Counted from the stretch's first letter, positions 26,378 through 36,117 are shown. The stretch is DNA of 64,000 bases from Paenibacillus borealis (GCF_000758665.1 NZ_CP009285.1:2294001-2358000), one strand, 5' to 3'. Translations and numbers: made by a program. Notes: generated from the letters alone by a model not told the origin.

Positions 26378-27418
26378 CTAAAGTGAGCGTCTGATGGCAG
26401 CGCGCCGCAGCGAAATCACCCAGTCTACAGACGGCTCAACCAGCGGATTCAGCACGCGTTTGACCGCAGGCTGGGCCAGCAACAACGTGCAGGATACAGC
26501 GCAGACCAGAAGAACAGCGGCACCGGCAGCATTTCCGATATAGGCATACACGCCGGAGACGGCTGCCGCCCGGACAATGAAGCCGTGAAGCAGGAAGACG
26601 TACAGTGTGCGGCGTCCCAGGTCTGTCATCCGGCTTAACCCGTATGGAACCAGGCCAAGAAATGCCAGCGATGCGGCAAATTGCAAGCCATAGACAGCCA
26701 GCCTGAACACACCTGCATACCATTCATGAGCGCCAAGCTGCATATAGGTCATGCTTCCGTACAGCCAGCCGAGCGGGAGATAATGTCCGAGCACTCCCAT
26801 TCCAACGAGCAGCAGGAGTGAAGCAGCGGCGGCAGCGGTTTTGACATATTGCTGGTACAGCTTGACGAAAGCTCCGAATGAGAAATGATACCCGATAACG
26901 AAAAATGGCAGATATACAAAGGTGCGGCTGATGCTGAACCAGATTCCATCCAGCTGCAGATAACCTACAGCCACACCTGCGGCAATGGCGAAGGCAAACT
27001 GGGCGCTCTTGCTCCAGCGGCTCATGCCCAGCATCAGCAGACGCCAGAAGGCGTGGCTGGCCAGGAACCACAGCAGCAGGTAAGGAGCGAAGAAGGAATA
27101 ATGTATGTTGTTTACATGGAATACAGAAACGTCCAATGCTGAGTATAAGCTTTGAAAAATAATATATTGCAGTCCGATTTGCAGCAGCACCTTACGGCCG
27201 GCAGCGCCATTTAAGCTTTTACGGGCAAAGTAACCGGTCACGAGCACAAACAGCGGCATATGAAAACTGAAGATCCACTGGTACAGGGTGTGGAGTCCGC
27301 TCATTTCAAGAATCAGGGGTTCGATCGCATTGGCCACAAAGACAGTTACAATAAGCATGAAGCGCAAGTTAAGAAAAAAAGTTTCTCCACGCGTTTCGAG
27401 CGAGCTTTCCCGGGTCAT
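26378..27418 (-). CDS. Membrane acyltransferase (acyltransferase 3 / fucose 4-O-acetylase-like)
   Basis: About 346 residues with roughly ten membrane helices. The N-terminal FFLNLRFMLIVTVFVANAIE and WIFSFHMPLFVLVTGYFARK correspond to the first helices of the acyltransferase-3 family, with the conserved FHMPLF motif. The closest type is the fucose-4-O-acetylase-like branch, which O-acetylates cell-surface glycans. ATG 27418 with GGAGGTAACGTC upstream is preferred to codons farther out. Single gene with its own terminator. The substrate is unknown. Confidence 0.85.
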   Translation of the reverse strand: MTRESSLETRGETFFLNLRFMLIVTVFVANAIEPLILEMSGLHTLYQWIFSFHMPLFVLVTGYFARKSLNGAAGRKVLLQIGLQYIIFQSLYSALDVSVFHVNNIHYSFFAPYLLLWFLASHAFWRLLMLGMSRWSKSAQFAFAIAAGVAVGYLQLDGIWFSISRTFVYLPFFVIGYHFSFGAFVKLYQQYVKTAAAAASLLLLVGMGVLGHYLPLGWLYGSMTYMQLGAHEWYAGVFRLAVYGLQFAASLAFLGLVPYGLSRMTDLGRRTLYVFLLHGFIVRAAAVSGVYAYIGNAAGAAVLLVCAVSCTLLLAQPAVKRVLNPLVEPSVDWVISLRRAAIRRSL

Positions 27419-27558
27419 GACGTTACCTCCAATAAATGCGGTTTGCGTGCGGTTTAATACTTTAATTTTAAAATACATGATTTCCGGTAAATAAATTGTG
27501 AAATACATCACAATGGTAAGCGCTCTCACGACAGGCAGATGTGGCGAAGTCTTGAAGG

Positions 27559-27587
27559 TTGTTTGATTTCAATGATTACACTATAAT
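27559..27587 (+). promoter_or_regulatory. Sigma-A promoter for the 27620 hydrolase gene
   Basis: TTGTTT at 27559-27564, a 17-base spacer and a perfect TATAAT at 27582-27587, 32 bases before the start codon. A TAAGCGCT core at 27517-27524 upstream resembles a LacI/CcpA half-site, but the match is partial. Confidence 0.65.
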
Positions 27588-27619
27588 TTTCTGTATGCAG
27601 TACTCGGGAGTGAACTCTA

Positions 27620-28369
27620 TTGAGAAGAAGGAATACCAAACGCTATGTGCTTATAGGAATTGTATTGATTCTGCTGGTGGCAGGGTTGTTTATATGGAAG
27701 TATCTGACTCCGTATAAGCCTGCTGAAAGAGCTGAATCGGCGCTTGTCTCTGCCGGGGGAGTTACCGTAGAGCAGAATGACAATTGGATCTCGTTTGAAC
27801 CTTCGGTTGTGCTCGGCACCGGCGTAATCTTTTATCCCGGTGCATTGGTCGAGGCAGAAGCTTATGCTCCGCTTGCCAGAAAAATTGCAGCAGCCGGCCA
27901 CCCGTTTTATATCGCCAGAATGCCGCTCAATCTGGCCGTGATCAAGGGAGATGCAGCTGAAGAGATTATCCGCGTGCATCCGAAGCAATCCTTTGTGCTT
28001 GGCGGGCACTCGCTTGGCGGGGTAATGGCCTCGCGCTTCGCCGCAGATCATGCCGACCAGCTGGAAGGCGTTTTTTTTCTGGCTTCCTATCCGGATGAGA
28101 AAGGCAGCCTGAAGGATACGACGCTGTCCGTATTGTCGGTGCTGGGTACGGAGGACAAGGTGGTTGATCAGGAGAGCTATAACGAAGGCCGGGCCTATCT
28201 TCCTGGCAACACTGTATATACGCCGGTCAACGGCGGCAATCATGCCCAGTTCGGCAGCTACGGCCCGCAAAAGGGTGACGGGACAGCCACTATCACAGAG
28301 GAAGAACAGCAGACACGCACTGCGCGGGCTATGCTGGATTGGATAGGCAATCTGCGCCAGAGCAAGTGA
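27620..28369 (+). CDS. Membrane-anchored alpha/beta hydrolase
   Basis: 249 residues. An N-terminal hydrophobic segment (YVLIGIVLILLVAGLFIW, ~9-26) after basic residues suggests a membrane anchor or signal. The hydrolase fold shows GVIFYPGALVEAEAYAPLA, the nucleophile elbow GGHSLGG, and NGGNHAQFGSYGPQ with the likely catalytic histidine. It belongs to the PF12695-type alpha/beta hydrolases of unknown substrate. The start is TTG 27620 after GGGAGTG. It is followed at 45 bases by the HAD gene, so the two may be co-transcribed. Confidence 0.82.
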   Translation: MRRRNTKRYVLIGIVLILLVAGLFIWKYLTPYKPAERAESALVSAGGVTVEQNDNWISFEPSVVLGTGVIFYPGALVEAEAYAPLARKIAAAGHPFYIARMPLNLAVIKGDAAEEIIRVHPKQSFVLGGHSLGGVMASRFAADHADQLEGVFFLASYPDEKGSLKDTTLSVLSVLGTEDKVVDQESYNEGRAYLPGNTVYTPVNGGNHAQFGSYGPQKGDGTATITEEEQQTRTARAMLDWIGNLRQSK

Positions 28370-28414
28370 GGCCGGAATCACGAAGTAACGCCGCTGGCGG
28401 AGAGGAGAGTCTGA

Positions 28415-29185
28415 ATGCCTGAATTGCATATTAATGAGCTTTCCGTTCCCTGCAGGGGCATCTTGTTCGACAAGGATGGAACGCTGCTGGATCTGCTTGC
28501 GACCTGGGGAAGCTGGGCCGATCTGATTCTCGAAGGGCTGGGCAGCCAACTGGCATTAATCGGCAACGGTCCGGGTTCAGGGACGGATCTTGCCGCAGTG
28601 TTGGGAACGGTTCATGATGCAAGCGGCAAGGTGACCGGGTATGATCCCGCCGGACCACTCTCCATGGCGACCGCCGAAGAAACGACCGGGATTCTGGCCT
28701 GGCAGCTGTATGCTGCCGGCGTTCCCTGGAATGAAGCGGTAACGGTGGTGAATGCGGTCTCCAAGGAAGCTATGAAAGAGCTGTGCCGGCGGAGGACGGC
28801 GGTAGCGATGCCCGGGCTGCATGCTTTTCTGGAGCAGTGTGCGGCCGCTTCCCTGAAACTCGGTGTAGTGACCTCAGACAATGCGGCCACTACCCGTGAG
28901 CAGTTGGAGTGGCTTGGGTTATCCGGGTATTTTCACTCCGTTGTCACCAGAGACAGAGTGAAGCACGGCAAGCCATCGCCAGAGATGGCTGAAACAGCCT
29001 GCCGGGAACTGGGACTGCTGCCTGGAGAAACGGTCATTATCGGTGACAGTAATGCGGATATGCAGCTGGGCAAAGGCGCAGGCCTGCGCCTCGCTGTGGG
29101 TCTGTCTCCAGACGGGGCCGCAGCCCACTTGCTGGATGCGGATATCGTTGTTTCCGGGTATGCGCAGCTCCGGTTAACTATCTGA
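28415..29185 (+). CDS. HAD superfamily hydrolase (phosphoglycolate phosphatase-like)
   Basis: 256 residues. HAD motif I is FDKDGTLLD (residues ~18-26), motif II LGVVTSDNAATT, a lysine in KHGKPSPEMAE (motif III), and motif IV ETVIIGDSNADMQLGKGAG. A helical cap lies between motifs I and II, as in the phosphoglycolate phosphatase/beta-phosphoglucomutase group. It is a cytoplasmic phosphatase or mutase; the substrate is not readable. ATG 28415 has GAGAGGAGAG upstream. Confidence 0.88.
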   Translation: MPELHINELSVPCRGILFDKDGTLLDLLATWGSWADLILEGLGSQLALIGNGPGSGTDLAAVLGTVHDASGKVTGYDPAGPLSMATAEETTGILAWQLYAAGVPWNEAVTVVNAVSKEAMKELCRRRTAVAMPGLHAFLEQCAAASLKLGVVTSDNAATTREQLEWLGLSGYFHSVVTRDRVKHGKPSPEMAETACRELGLLPGETVIIGDSNADMQLGKGAGLRLAVGLSPDGAAAHLLDADIVVSGYAQLRLTI

Positions 29186-29211
29186 TTTCATTACGCACAG
29201 AGAGGAAACGT

Positions 29212-29961
29212 GTGGAGACTATGGATCAATTACAGCTACTGGCTTCCTGGATCAAAGAGAGCGGAAATATTGTTTTTTTCGGCGGAGCCGGAACATCAAC
29301 AGAAAGCGGCATACCGGATTTCCGTTCGGCTGCCGGTCTTTACCAGACTCAGCACAACTCTCCTTATCCACCCGAAGTCATGCTGAGCCGCAGCTTTTTC
29401 ATGTCCTCGCCGGACATTTTTTTTGATTTCTACCGCAGCAAGATGATTCATCCGGAGGCGAAGCCGAACGGGGCACATAAGCTGCTGGCTGACCTTGAAG
29501 CGAAAGGCAAGCTGAAGGCGGTTATAACACAGAATATCGATGGTCTGCACCAACTGGCGGGAAGCCGCAGGGTGCTGGAGCTGCACGGCTCGATTCACCG
29601 CAATCACTGCATGGACTGCAATACCTATTACGGTCTGGAGCAGATACTGGAGCAGACGGGTGCTGTGCCGGCCTGCCCGGAGTGCGGAGGCATCATCAAA
29701 CCGGATGTGGTGCTCTATGAGGAAGCGCTTGATCACGATGTACTGGTCGAAGCAGTGGCGGCGATTGCGGCGGCGGATCTGCTGATTATTGGCGGCACTT
29801 CACTTACCGTACAACCGGCGGCGAGTCTGATCACCTATTTCCGCGGAAGGCATACGGTACTGCTTAACGGCGATCCGACCCCTTATGACCACCAGGCAGA
29901 TCTGATTATTACGGACCGGATCGGCGATGTGATGGGCAGAATACAAGGGCTGCTCGGATGA
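29212..29961 (+). CDS. NAD-dependent protein deacylase (sirtuin)
   Basis: A 249-residue SIR2 family protein that removes acyl groups from lysines using NAD. It shows FFGGAGTSTESGIPDFRS for NAD binding, TQNIDGLHQLAG, the catalytic His125 in LELHGSIH, a zinc site of C133/C136 and C155/C158, and the GGTSLTVQPAA motif. GTG 29212 lies at good distance from AGAGGA; the ATG three codons later is too far. In Bacillales such enzymes act on acetyl-CoA synthetase and other metabolic proteins. It is third in a loose run of plus-strand genes. Confidence 0.94.
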   Translation: METMDQLQLLASWIKESGNIVFFGGAGTSTESGIPDFRSAAGLYQTQHNSPYPPEVMLSRSFFMSSPDIFFDFYRSKMIHPEAKPNGAHKLLADLEAKGKLKAVITQNIDGLHQLAGSRRVLELHGSIHRNHCMDCNTYYGLEQILEQTGAVPACPECGGIIKPDVVLYEEALDHDVLVEAVAAIAAADLLIIGGTSLTVQPAASLITYFRGRHTVLLNGDPTPYDHQADLIITDRIGDVMGRIQGLLG

Positions 29962-30058
29962 GGATTCAAGCTTTTTCTCGTGAGAAGATTACAAAGTCTG
30001 TCCGGAGTTTAAATTAGGGTAATGCATTAACTGAGGAAACGAGAGGCAGGGATAAGCA

Positions 30059-31063
30059 ATGGTATATGTGGCTAGCGATAAACGGTATGAAGTCATGCGT
30101 TACAACCGCACCGGCAGGTCGGGCCTCAAGCTTCCGGCAATTTCACTGGGCCTCTGGCATAATTTCGGCGGCATCGACACCTATGAGAATGGCCGCGAGA
30201 TGATAACCCGCGCTTTCGATCTCGGTATTACCCATTTCGATCTGGCTAACAACTATGGCCCTCCGGCAGGCTCGGCAGAGGAACTGTTCGGCAAGGTTCT
30301 TGCCCGTGATCTGGCTCCGTACCGTGACGAGATGGTAATCTCCACCAAGGCGGGATATTATATGTGGCCCGGCCCTTACGGGGACTGGGGTTCACGCAAA
30401 TATATACTGTCCAGCCTGGATCAGAGCCTGAAACGGCTGGGACTGGATTATGTGGATATTTTCTATTCCCACCGTCCGGACCCGGAAACACCGATGGAAG
30501 AAACCATGGGTGCACTGGATTATGCCGTACGTTCAGGCAAAGCGCTCTACATCGGCTTGTCCAACTATACCGCTGAGCAGACCGAACAGGCAATTGCAAT
30601 CCTGAAGAAGCTCGGTACACCGCTTCTGATTCATCAGCCGCGGTATTCCATGCTCGACCGCTGGATTGAAGGAGGGCTGCAGGATGTGCTGGAGGAGCAT
30701 GGCATCGGCAGTATCGCCTTTACCCCGCTGGCCCAGGGTCTCTTGACCAATAAATACCTGAACGGTATTCCCGGCGATTCACGGGCCGCCGGACCCTCCG
30801 CGTTCCTGAACGAGAGCCGGATTACGCCGGAGGTGCTGCGCAAGATCCACGCGCTCAACCAGATGGCGGTAGCCCGCGGCCAGAGCCTGGCCCAGTTCGC
30901 ACTCCTATGGACGCTGCGCGGCGGCAAGGTGACCTCGGCGCTGATCGGTGCAAGCCGGGTAAGCCAAATTGAGGAGAATATCGCCGCTCTGACTCATGGC
31001 GAATTCACGCAGGAAGAGCTGGAACGGATTGAGACGATCCTTGGAACAGAGGATGAAGCCTGA
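30059..31063 (+). CDS. Aldo/keto reductase, L-glyceraldehyde 3-phosphate reductase type
   Basis: A 334-residue AKR of the YghZ/Gpr group, NADPH-dependent cytoplasmic reductases known to act on L-glyceraldehyde 3-phosphate and methylglyoxal. The N-terminal RYNRTGRSGLKLPAISLGLW and HNFGG are typical. The catalytic tetrad is seen as D in THFDLANNYG with Y nearby, K in STKAGY, and H in YSHRPDP. ATG 30059 (MVYVASDKRYE) agrees with family starts and follows GAGGCAGGGATAAGC. It is probably a detoxification or housekeeping gene. Confidence 0.9.
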   Translation: MVYVASDKRYEVMRYNRTGRSGLKLPAISLGLWHNFGGIDTYENGREMITRAFDLGITHFDLANNYGPPAGSAEELFGKVLARDLAPYRDEMVISTKAGYYMWPGPYGDWGSRKYILSSLDQSLKRLGLDYVDIFYSHRPDPETPMEETMGALDYAVRSGKALYIGLSNYTAEQTEQAIAILKKLGTPLLIHQPRYSMLDRWIEGGLQDVLEEHGIGSIAFTPLAQGLLTNKYLNGIPGDSRAAGPSAFLNESRITPEVLRKIHALNQMAVARGQSLAQFALLWTLRGGKVTSALIGASRVSQIEENIAALTHGEFTQEELERIETILGTEDEA

Positions 31064-31084
31064 GTAATTTATAGAATTGAGATG

Positions 31085-31118
31085 AACAGCCCGCTTCCTG
31101 AACAGGAGACGGGCTGTT
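31085..31118. terminator. Hairpin between convergent aldo/keto reductase and AraC genes
   Basis: AACAGCCCG pairs with CGGGCTGTT around a 16-base loop. Neither side has a convincing T tract, so it may be a weak bidirectional terminator. Confidence 0.5.
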
Positions 31119-31162
31119 GGCTTAAGCAGAGTTCTGGTAGAACGCCGGATGTTCTCCTGAGC

Positions 31163-32020
31163 CTATTTCGGCCCGGGATTCGCAGTCGCCTGCCGGTATG
31201 TGCTGGGTGATTGTGCACAGAAGCGTTTGAACTGCCGGGAGAAATAGAGGGCATCGGTCAGGCCGACGGAGGCTGCGACCTGCTCTACCGACAGCTCCGG
31301 GCGTTCGCGCAGCAGCTGGCGGGACTTCTCGATGCGCAGCTTCAGCAGATAGGTCACCGGCGAGAGGCCGGTCTCCTGCTTGAAGATGCGCGACAAATAA
31401 GCGCGGTTATAGCCCAGGCTGCCGCACATTTGTTCAATAGAGACCGGATGGGCATATTGGGAAGCCATATAGTTGATCATTTGCTTCACTGTACGTTTGA
31501 CCTGGGACTCTGCCCCGGGCAACCTTGAGGAGGAGATCAGCAGGCCGGATGCTTCGCCTATGATCAGGTAAAGATATCCGAGCGAGGTCAGATGCGCGCT
31601 CTCCTTGCCCGCATAGAAGGCGGACATCATCCCGGCGAGTGCCCCCGGAATCAAACTGCCTTCAGCCGTGGTCAGGACCGGCTTCTCCGGAGTGAATCCG
31701 GCCTGCATGGCGAGCTGCTCCGCCTCCGTTCCGGTGAAGGCAGCCCAGCGGTAACGCCAGGGCTGCTGCTGATCCGAGATATAGCTGACCAGCTGGGCCG
31801 GGTGGATCAGGAAGCAGTCTCCAGCCCCCAGTTCATATTTGCGCTGCTCGGTCCGGAAAACACCGGAGCCGGACTCAATGTAGTGAAGCAGATAATAATC
31901 GTAGATTTTGGGACCGGCCTGATGCAGCGGAAGCGTCTGGCTCTCCCCGGCGAACAGCACATGCAGAGGCTGCTGATCGAAATACACAGGATTTGATCCT
32001 ACGGAATAGGTATGTTCCAA
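31163..32020 (-). CDS. AraC family transcriptional regulator
   Basis: About 285 residues. An N-terminal cupin-like ligand domain (YYLLHYIESGSGVFR ... YELGAGDCFLIHPAQLVSYI) is followed by two C-terminal helix-turn-helix motifs (VSIEQMCGSLGYNRAYLSRI and VEQVAASVGLTDALYFSRQF). TTG 32020 with AAAGGCGG upstream is preferred; an ATG at 32065 has no ribosome site. It is divergent from galK with a 229-base shared control region, so control of the gal genes by a galactoside is likely but inferred. Confidence 0.9.
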   Translation of the reverse strand: MEHTYSVGSNPVYFDQQPLHVLFAGESQTLPLHQAGPKIYDYYLLHYIESGSGVFRTEQRKYELGAGDCFLIHPAQLVSYISDQQQPWRYRWAAFTGTEAEQLAMQAGFTPEKPVLTTAEGSLIPGALAGMMSAFYAGKESAHLTSLGYLYLIIGEASGLLISSSRLPGAESQVKRTVKQMINYMASQYAHPVSIEQMCGSLGYNRAYLSRIFKQETGLSPVTYLLKLRIEKSRQLLRERPELSVEQVAASVGLTDALYFSRQFKRFCAQSPSTYRQATANPGPK

Positions 32021-32156
32021 CGGGCATCCGCCTTTCTTGAATATAACGCTATCATAGCTTAACATGCGGGAAAGCGCAGAATTGAATCATTATCTCCAGT
32101 ATATCTTCCCGGTAGCTGGAAGTCACATTTGTCCATACATTGCACACATGATTGCA

Positions 32157-32186
32157 TTATCAGGGCAAGTCTGATTTTATTATAAT
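32157..32186 (+). promoter_or_regulatory. galK promoter
   Basis: TTATCA at 32157-32162, an 18-base spacer and a perfect TATAAT at 32181-32186. The weak -35 box fits a promoter that needs an activator such as the divergent AraC-type protein. Confidence 0.55.
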
Positions 32187-32249
32187 GTAAGCATGAAGGA
32201 AGCAAGTTGCAAGCCCAAGCACAAGCAGCGAAAGGATGGAGTGGCAATA

Positions 32250-33428
32250 ATGAGCGTACAGGAACTTAACAGTAAATTTATCGAGAAATATGGGGAGAGC
32301 AGCGAAGAGGCGCGGGTATTCTACGCACCGGGCCGTGTGAATCTCATCGGAGAGCATCTGGACTACAACGGCGGTTACGTGTTCCCGGCAGCACTGGACT
32401 TCGGAACCACACTTATCGTGCGTCCGCGTTCGGACGGCAAGGTTCAATTCGCATCGACGAATTTCCCTTATGAAGCCTCTATCGACTACAGCGAAATCGG
32501 CAAAGCCAAAACCGGCGAGTGGGTTGACTATCCGGTTGGTGTAATGGTGGAGCTGGCTAAGAAGGATCTTCCGGTATCCGGAGGTTACGACCTCTTGTTC
32601 CACGGTGAGATTCCGAACGGTTCGGGCTTGTCTTCTTCCGCTTCCATCGAAGTAGTAACAGGTTATGCCTTCCTGACACTGCTTGGCGGCGACACGGATA
32701 CTGTAGAGATCGCTCTGCTGTCCCAGCGCGCGGAGAACCAGTATGTCGGCGTAAACTCCGGCATCATGGACCAGTTCGCTGTCGCCAACGGCAAACGCGA
32801 TCAGGCGATCCTGCTGATGTGTGACACACTGGAATACAGCCTGGTACCTTTTGTGACCGGTTCTTATAAGCTGGTTATCGGCAATACGAACAAGAAACGC
32901 GGCCTGGTGGATTCCAAGTACAATGAGCGCCGCAGCCAATGCGAAGAGGCTCTGGCTATTTTGAAGCAAGAGGTGCCGACCTTGTCTTACCTGGCCGAGC
33001 TTAAACCTGAACAATTCGAGCTTCATCAGGATAAAATTACAGACGAAACCGTCAGACGCCGGGCCCGCCATGTGGTGGAAGAGAACCAGCGTGTGCTTGA
33101 CTCGGTTGAAGTGCTCAAGAACAATGACCTGAAGCAATTCGGACTCTATATGAACGACTCCCATGTCTCCCTGCGTGACCTGTACGAAGTCAGCTGCGAA
33201 GAGCTGGACATCATGGTCGAAGAAGCACAGCGTATTCCGGGAACACTCGGCTCGCGGATGACAGGCGCCGGTTTCGGCGGCTGCACAGTATCTCTGGTGC
33301 ATGAGGATGATGTGGAACGGTTCATTGCTGAAGTCGGCGAAGCTTACAAGAAGAGATCCGGCCTGACGGGCGAGTTCTATGTATGCACGATCGGCAACGG
33401 CGTGGAAGAACTGAAAGGAGTGAAATAA
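32250..33428 (+). CDS. galK: Galactokinase
   Basis: A 392-residue GHMP kinase that phosphorylates galactose at C1 with ATP. The galactokinase signature GRVNLIGEHLDYNGGYVFP, the ATP loop PNGSGLSSSAS, the NSGIMDQFAV segment with the catalytic Asp, and the C-terminal TGAGFGGCT are all present. ATG 32250 with AAAGGATGGAG upstream is used; an in-frame ATG at 32193 lies next to the -10 box and is unlikely. It is the first gene of galK-galE-galT, one base before galE. Confidence 0.97.
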   Translation: MSVQELNSKFIEKYGESSEEARVFYAPGRVNLIGEHLDYNGGYVFPAALDFGTTLIVRPRSDGKVQFASTNFPYEASIDYSEIGKAKTGEWVDYPVGVMVELAKKDLPVSGGYDLLFHGEIPNGSGLSSSASIEVVTGYAFLTLLGGDTDTVEIALLSQRAENQYVGVNSGIMDQFAVANGKRDQAILLMCDTLEYSLVPFVTGSYKLVIGNTNKKRGLVDSKYNERRSQCEEALAILKQEVPTLSYLAELKPEQFELHQDKITDETVRRRARHVVEENQRVLDSVEVLKNNDLKQFGLYMNDSHVSLRDLYEVSCEELDIMVEEAQRIPGTLGSRMTGAGFGGCTVSLVHEDDVERFIAEVGEAYKKRSGLTGEFYVCTIGNGVEELKGVK

Positions 33429-33429
33429 G

Positions 33430-34416
33430 ATGGCGATTCTGGTAACGGGCGGAGCAGGATATATCGGTTCCCACACAGTGGCGGAGCTGCTGGACCGGGG
33501 CGAAGAGGTTGTAGTTATCGATAATCTGCTGACAGGGCACCGTGAGGCGCTGCTTGGCGGTAAGCTGTATGAGGGAGACCTGCGCGACAAGGCACTGCTG
33601 GCCAAGCTTTTCTCCGAGAACAAGATTGAAGCGGTAATCCATTTCGCAGCCAGCTCCCTGGTGGGCGAGAGCATGAAGGATCCGGTGAAATATTACGACA
33701 ACAACGTGTACGGAACACAATGTCTTCTGGAAGCGATGCAGCATGCGGGAGTCGACAAAATCGTCTTTTCCTCCACCGCCGCAACCTACGGCGAACCGGA
33801 AAAGGTGCCGATCGAAGAAACCGACCGCACTGAACCTGCGAATGTCTACGGCGAAACCAAGCTGACCATGGAACGCATGATGGCCTGGTTCGACAAGGTG
33901 CTTGGCATCAAATATGTAGCGCTGCGCTACTTCAATGCTGCAGGTGCACATGCCAGCGGCAAGATCGGTGAAGACCACCGTCCGGAGAGCCACCTGATTC
34001 CGCTGGTACTTCAGGCTGCACTTAAGCAGCGGGAGAACATCGCGGTCTTCGGTGAAGACTACCCGACAGAAGACGGAACCTGCGTACGCGACTACATCCA
34101 TGTCAGCGATCTGGCGGATGCGCATGTCCGTGCCGTAACCTACCTGCGCAGCGGCAGTGCAAGCAATATCTTCAACCTTGGCAACGGCCTGGGCTTCTCC
34201 GTGAAGCAGGTAATTGAGACTGCGAAGAAGGTAACCGGCCTGGACATCCCGGTTGTAATCCAGGAACGCCGCGCCGGCGATCCGGCAGTACTGGTCGCTT
34301 CTTCCGCCAAAGCCCGGACGATTCTGGGCTGGGACCCGCAGCATGCTGATCTGGAAGGCATCATCCAAAGCGCCTGGAACTGGCATTCCGCGAATCCGGA
34401 AGGATACGGCGGCTAA
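33430..34416 (+). CDS. galE: UDP-glucose 4-epimerase
   Basis: A 328-residue extended SDR epimerase interconverting UDP-galactose and UDP-glucose. It shows the NAD loop TGGAGYIGSHT, SSTAATYGEP, the catalytic YGETK (Y-x-x-x-K), RYFNAAGAHASGKIGEDH and DYIHVSDLADAH. ATG 33430 follows AAGGAGTGAAATA, which overlaps the end of galK, suggesting coupled translation. Standard length. Confidence 0.97.
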   Translation: MAILVTGGAGYIGSHTVAELLDRGEEVVVIDNLLTGHREALLGGKLYEGDLRDKALLAKLFSENKIEAVIHFAASSLVGESMKDPVKYYDNNVYGTQCLLEAMQHAGVDKIVFSSTAATYGEPEKVPIEETDRTEPANVYGETKLTMERMMAWFDKVLGIKYVALRYFNAAGAHASGKIGEDHRPESHLIPLVLQAALKQRENIAVFGEDYPTEDGTCVRDYIHVSDLADAHVRAVTYLRSGSASNIFNLGNGLGFSVKQVIETAKKVTGLDIPVVIQERRAGDPAVLVASSAKARTILGWDPQHADLEGIIQSAWNWHSANPEGYGG

Positions 34417-34509
34417 GCCTAGCTCGCAATTGATGATATTGTGGACGGATGAAAGGCAATTGGAATTGAAATAAAGCAATTTAGGTTGCAGCACATAAGG
34501 AGAATTGAA

Positions 34510-36093
34510 ATGCAGAACGATAATATTACGGCTGGGGCCGGGGAGAAGGCGTTGTATGCGATTGAACAGCTGGTCCTGTTCGCGCAGCACAAGGAGCTGA
34601 TTCAGCCCGCTGACGTTGATTACAGCCGCAATGAACTGCTTGACCAGTTCGGCTTCAGCGAGCCGTATGCCGGTGAGTTCACCGAAGACCCGCTTGAAAG
34701 TCCGCAGGCACCGCTCGATCAACTGATCGACTACGGGGTAGAGATCGGGCTGATCCCGGAGAATACGGATACGTACCGCGATCTGCTGGATGCCAAGATC
34801 ATGGGCCTTCTGATGGCCCGTCCGTCCGAGGTGAATGCTGAATTCGCCGCGATTCAGGCGGAGCAGGGAATTCAGGCGGCTACCGACCGCTTTTATAAGC
34901 TCAGTATTGATTCCAACTATATCCGTATGGACCGTGTAGCCAAGAATGTATATTGGCTTCAGGAGTCGCCTTACGGGAATATTGAGATGACGATCAATCT
35001 CTCTAAGCCGGAGAAAAGCCCGAAGGAAATCGCCATGGCCCGGCTGCTTCCGCCGCCGGTCTATCCGAAATGCCAGCTCTGCCGCGAGAATGTCGGCTAT
35101 GCCGGACGGGTCAATCACCCGCCGCGCCAGAACCTGCGCGTAATTCCTCTTGCGATGAACAATGAGAAATGGTTCTTCCAGTACTCGCCGTATGTGTACT
35201 ATAACGAGCATTGTATCGTGTTCCACCATGATCATGTGCCGATGAAGCTGACGAAGGATACGCTGAAGCGTCTGCTCAGCTTTGTTGAATCCTTCCCGCA
35301 TTATTTCATCGGCTCGAATGCAGATCTGCCGATTGTCGGCGGCTCAATTCTGACCCATGACCACTTCCAGGGCGGACGCCACACCTTCCCGATCCAGAAG
35401 GCGCCCAAGGAGGATAGCTTCACCCATGCTGCATATCCAGGCGTTAGCCTAAGCACTGTGAAATGGCCGATGTCTGTGCTGCGCATGCAAGGGGGAGATC
35501 CTGCCGTGCTGCTGGAAGCCGGCAACAGTATCTATGAAGCCTGGAAGACTTACAGCGATCCGGAGGCCGATGTGCTGGCTTTCAGTGAAGAGGCCGGGGA
35601 GAGCGTGCCGCATAACACGGTTACACCAATTGTCCGCCGGGCAGAAGACGGCGGCTATGAGATGGATCTGGTGCTGCGCAACAACCGGACCAGCGAAGAA
35701 TATCCGGAAGGGATTTTTCACCCGCACCGGGAAATGCACCACATCAAGAAGGAGAACATCGGCCTGATTGAGGTTATGGGCCTGGCGATTCTGCCGGGAC
35801 GCCTCAAGGAAGAGCTCGATGCTGTCGCTGGCGTTCTGGCCGGTGACACTGCGCTGCTCGAGGCCGTCCAGAGCCAGGGCGCTGATCATCCGCTCGCGCT
35901 TCATGCTGCCTGGATTGCGGAGCTGGCCGGCCGTTTCGGCACCTCCCTGAGCCGCGAGGAAGCGGTGAAGACGGTGCAGAACGAGGTAGGCACCAAGTTC
36001 ACGCATATTCTGGAGCATGCGGGAGTATACAAACGCACACCGGAAGGCCAGGCGGCATTCCGCCGGTTCGTGAACAGCAGCGGGTTTAACTAA
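34510..36093 (+). CDS. galT: UTP/UDP-glucose hexose-1-phosphate uridylyltransferase (Firmicutes type)
   Basis: A 527-residue type 2 GalT, the long form found in Firmicutes, which transfers UMP between UDP-glucose and galactose 1-phosphate. The segment CQLCRENVGYAGRVNHPPRQ, VFHHDHVPMKLTKDTL and GGSILTHDHFQGGRHTFP supply the metal and active-site histidines. ATG 34510 with ATAAGGAG upstream; 34486 is an in-frame alternative without a site. It lies 93 bases after galE and completes the Leloir set. Confidence 0.95.
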   Translation: MQNDNITAGAGEKALYAIEQLVLFAQHKELIQPADVDYSRNELLDQFGFSEPYAGEFTEDPLESPQAPLDQLIDYGVEIGLIPENTDTYRDLLDAKIMGLLMARPSEVNAEFAAIQAEQGIQAATDRFYKLSIDSNYIRMDRVAKNVYWLQESPYGNIEMTINLSKPEKSPKEIAMARLLPPPVYPKCQLCRENVGYAGRVNHPPRQNLRVIPLAMNNEKWFFQYSPYVYYNEHCIVFHHDHVPMKLTKDTLKRLLSFVESFPHYFIGSNADLPIVGGSILTHDHFQGGRHTFPIQKAPKEDSFTHAAYPGVSLSTVKWPMSVLRMQGGDPAVLLEAGNSIYEAWKTYSDPEADVLAFSEEAGESVPHNTVTPIVRRAEDGGYEMDLVLRNNRTSEEYPEGIFHPHREMHHIKKENIGLIEVMGLAILPGRLKEELDAVAGVLAGDTALLEAVQSQGADHPLALHAAWIAELAGRFGTSLSREEAVKTVQNEVGTKFTHILEHAGVYKRTPEGQAAFRRFVNSSGFN

Positions 36094-36117
36094 GACTGCT
36101 GTGTCTTGTAAATGAGA

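Noticed and set aside
32160..33674. 504-codon minus-strand frame opposite galK
   Set aside because: Antisense shadow of galactokinase with no ribosome site or recognisable domain.
33322..35301. Long minus-strand open frame (659 codons) opposite galE and galT
   Set aside because: It lies wholly over well-supported plus-strand genes and has no family motif; it is produced by biased codon use on the coding strand.
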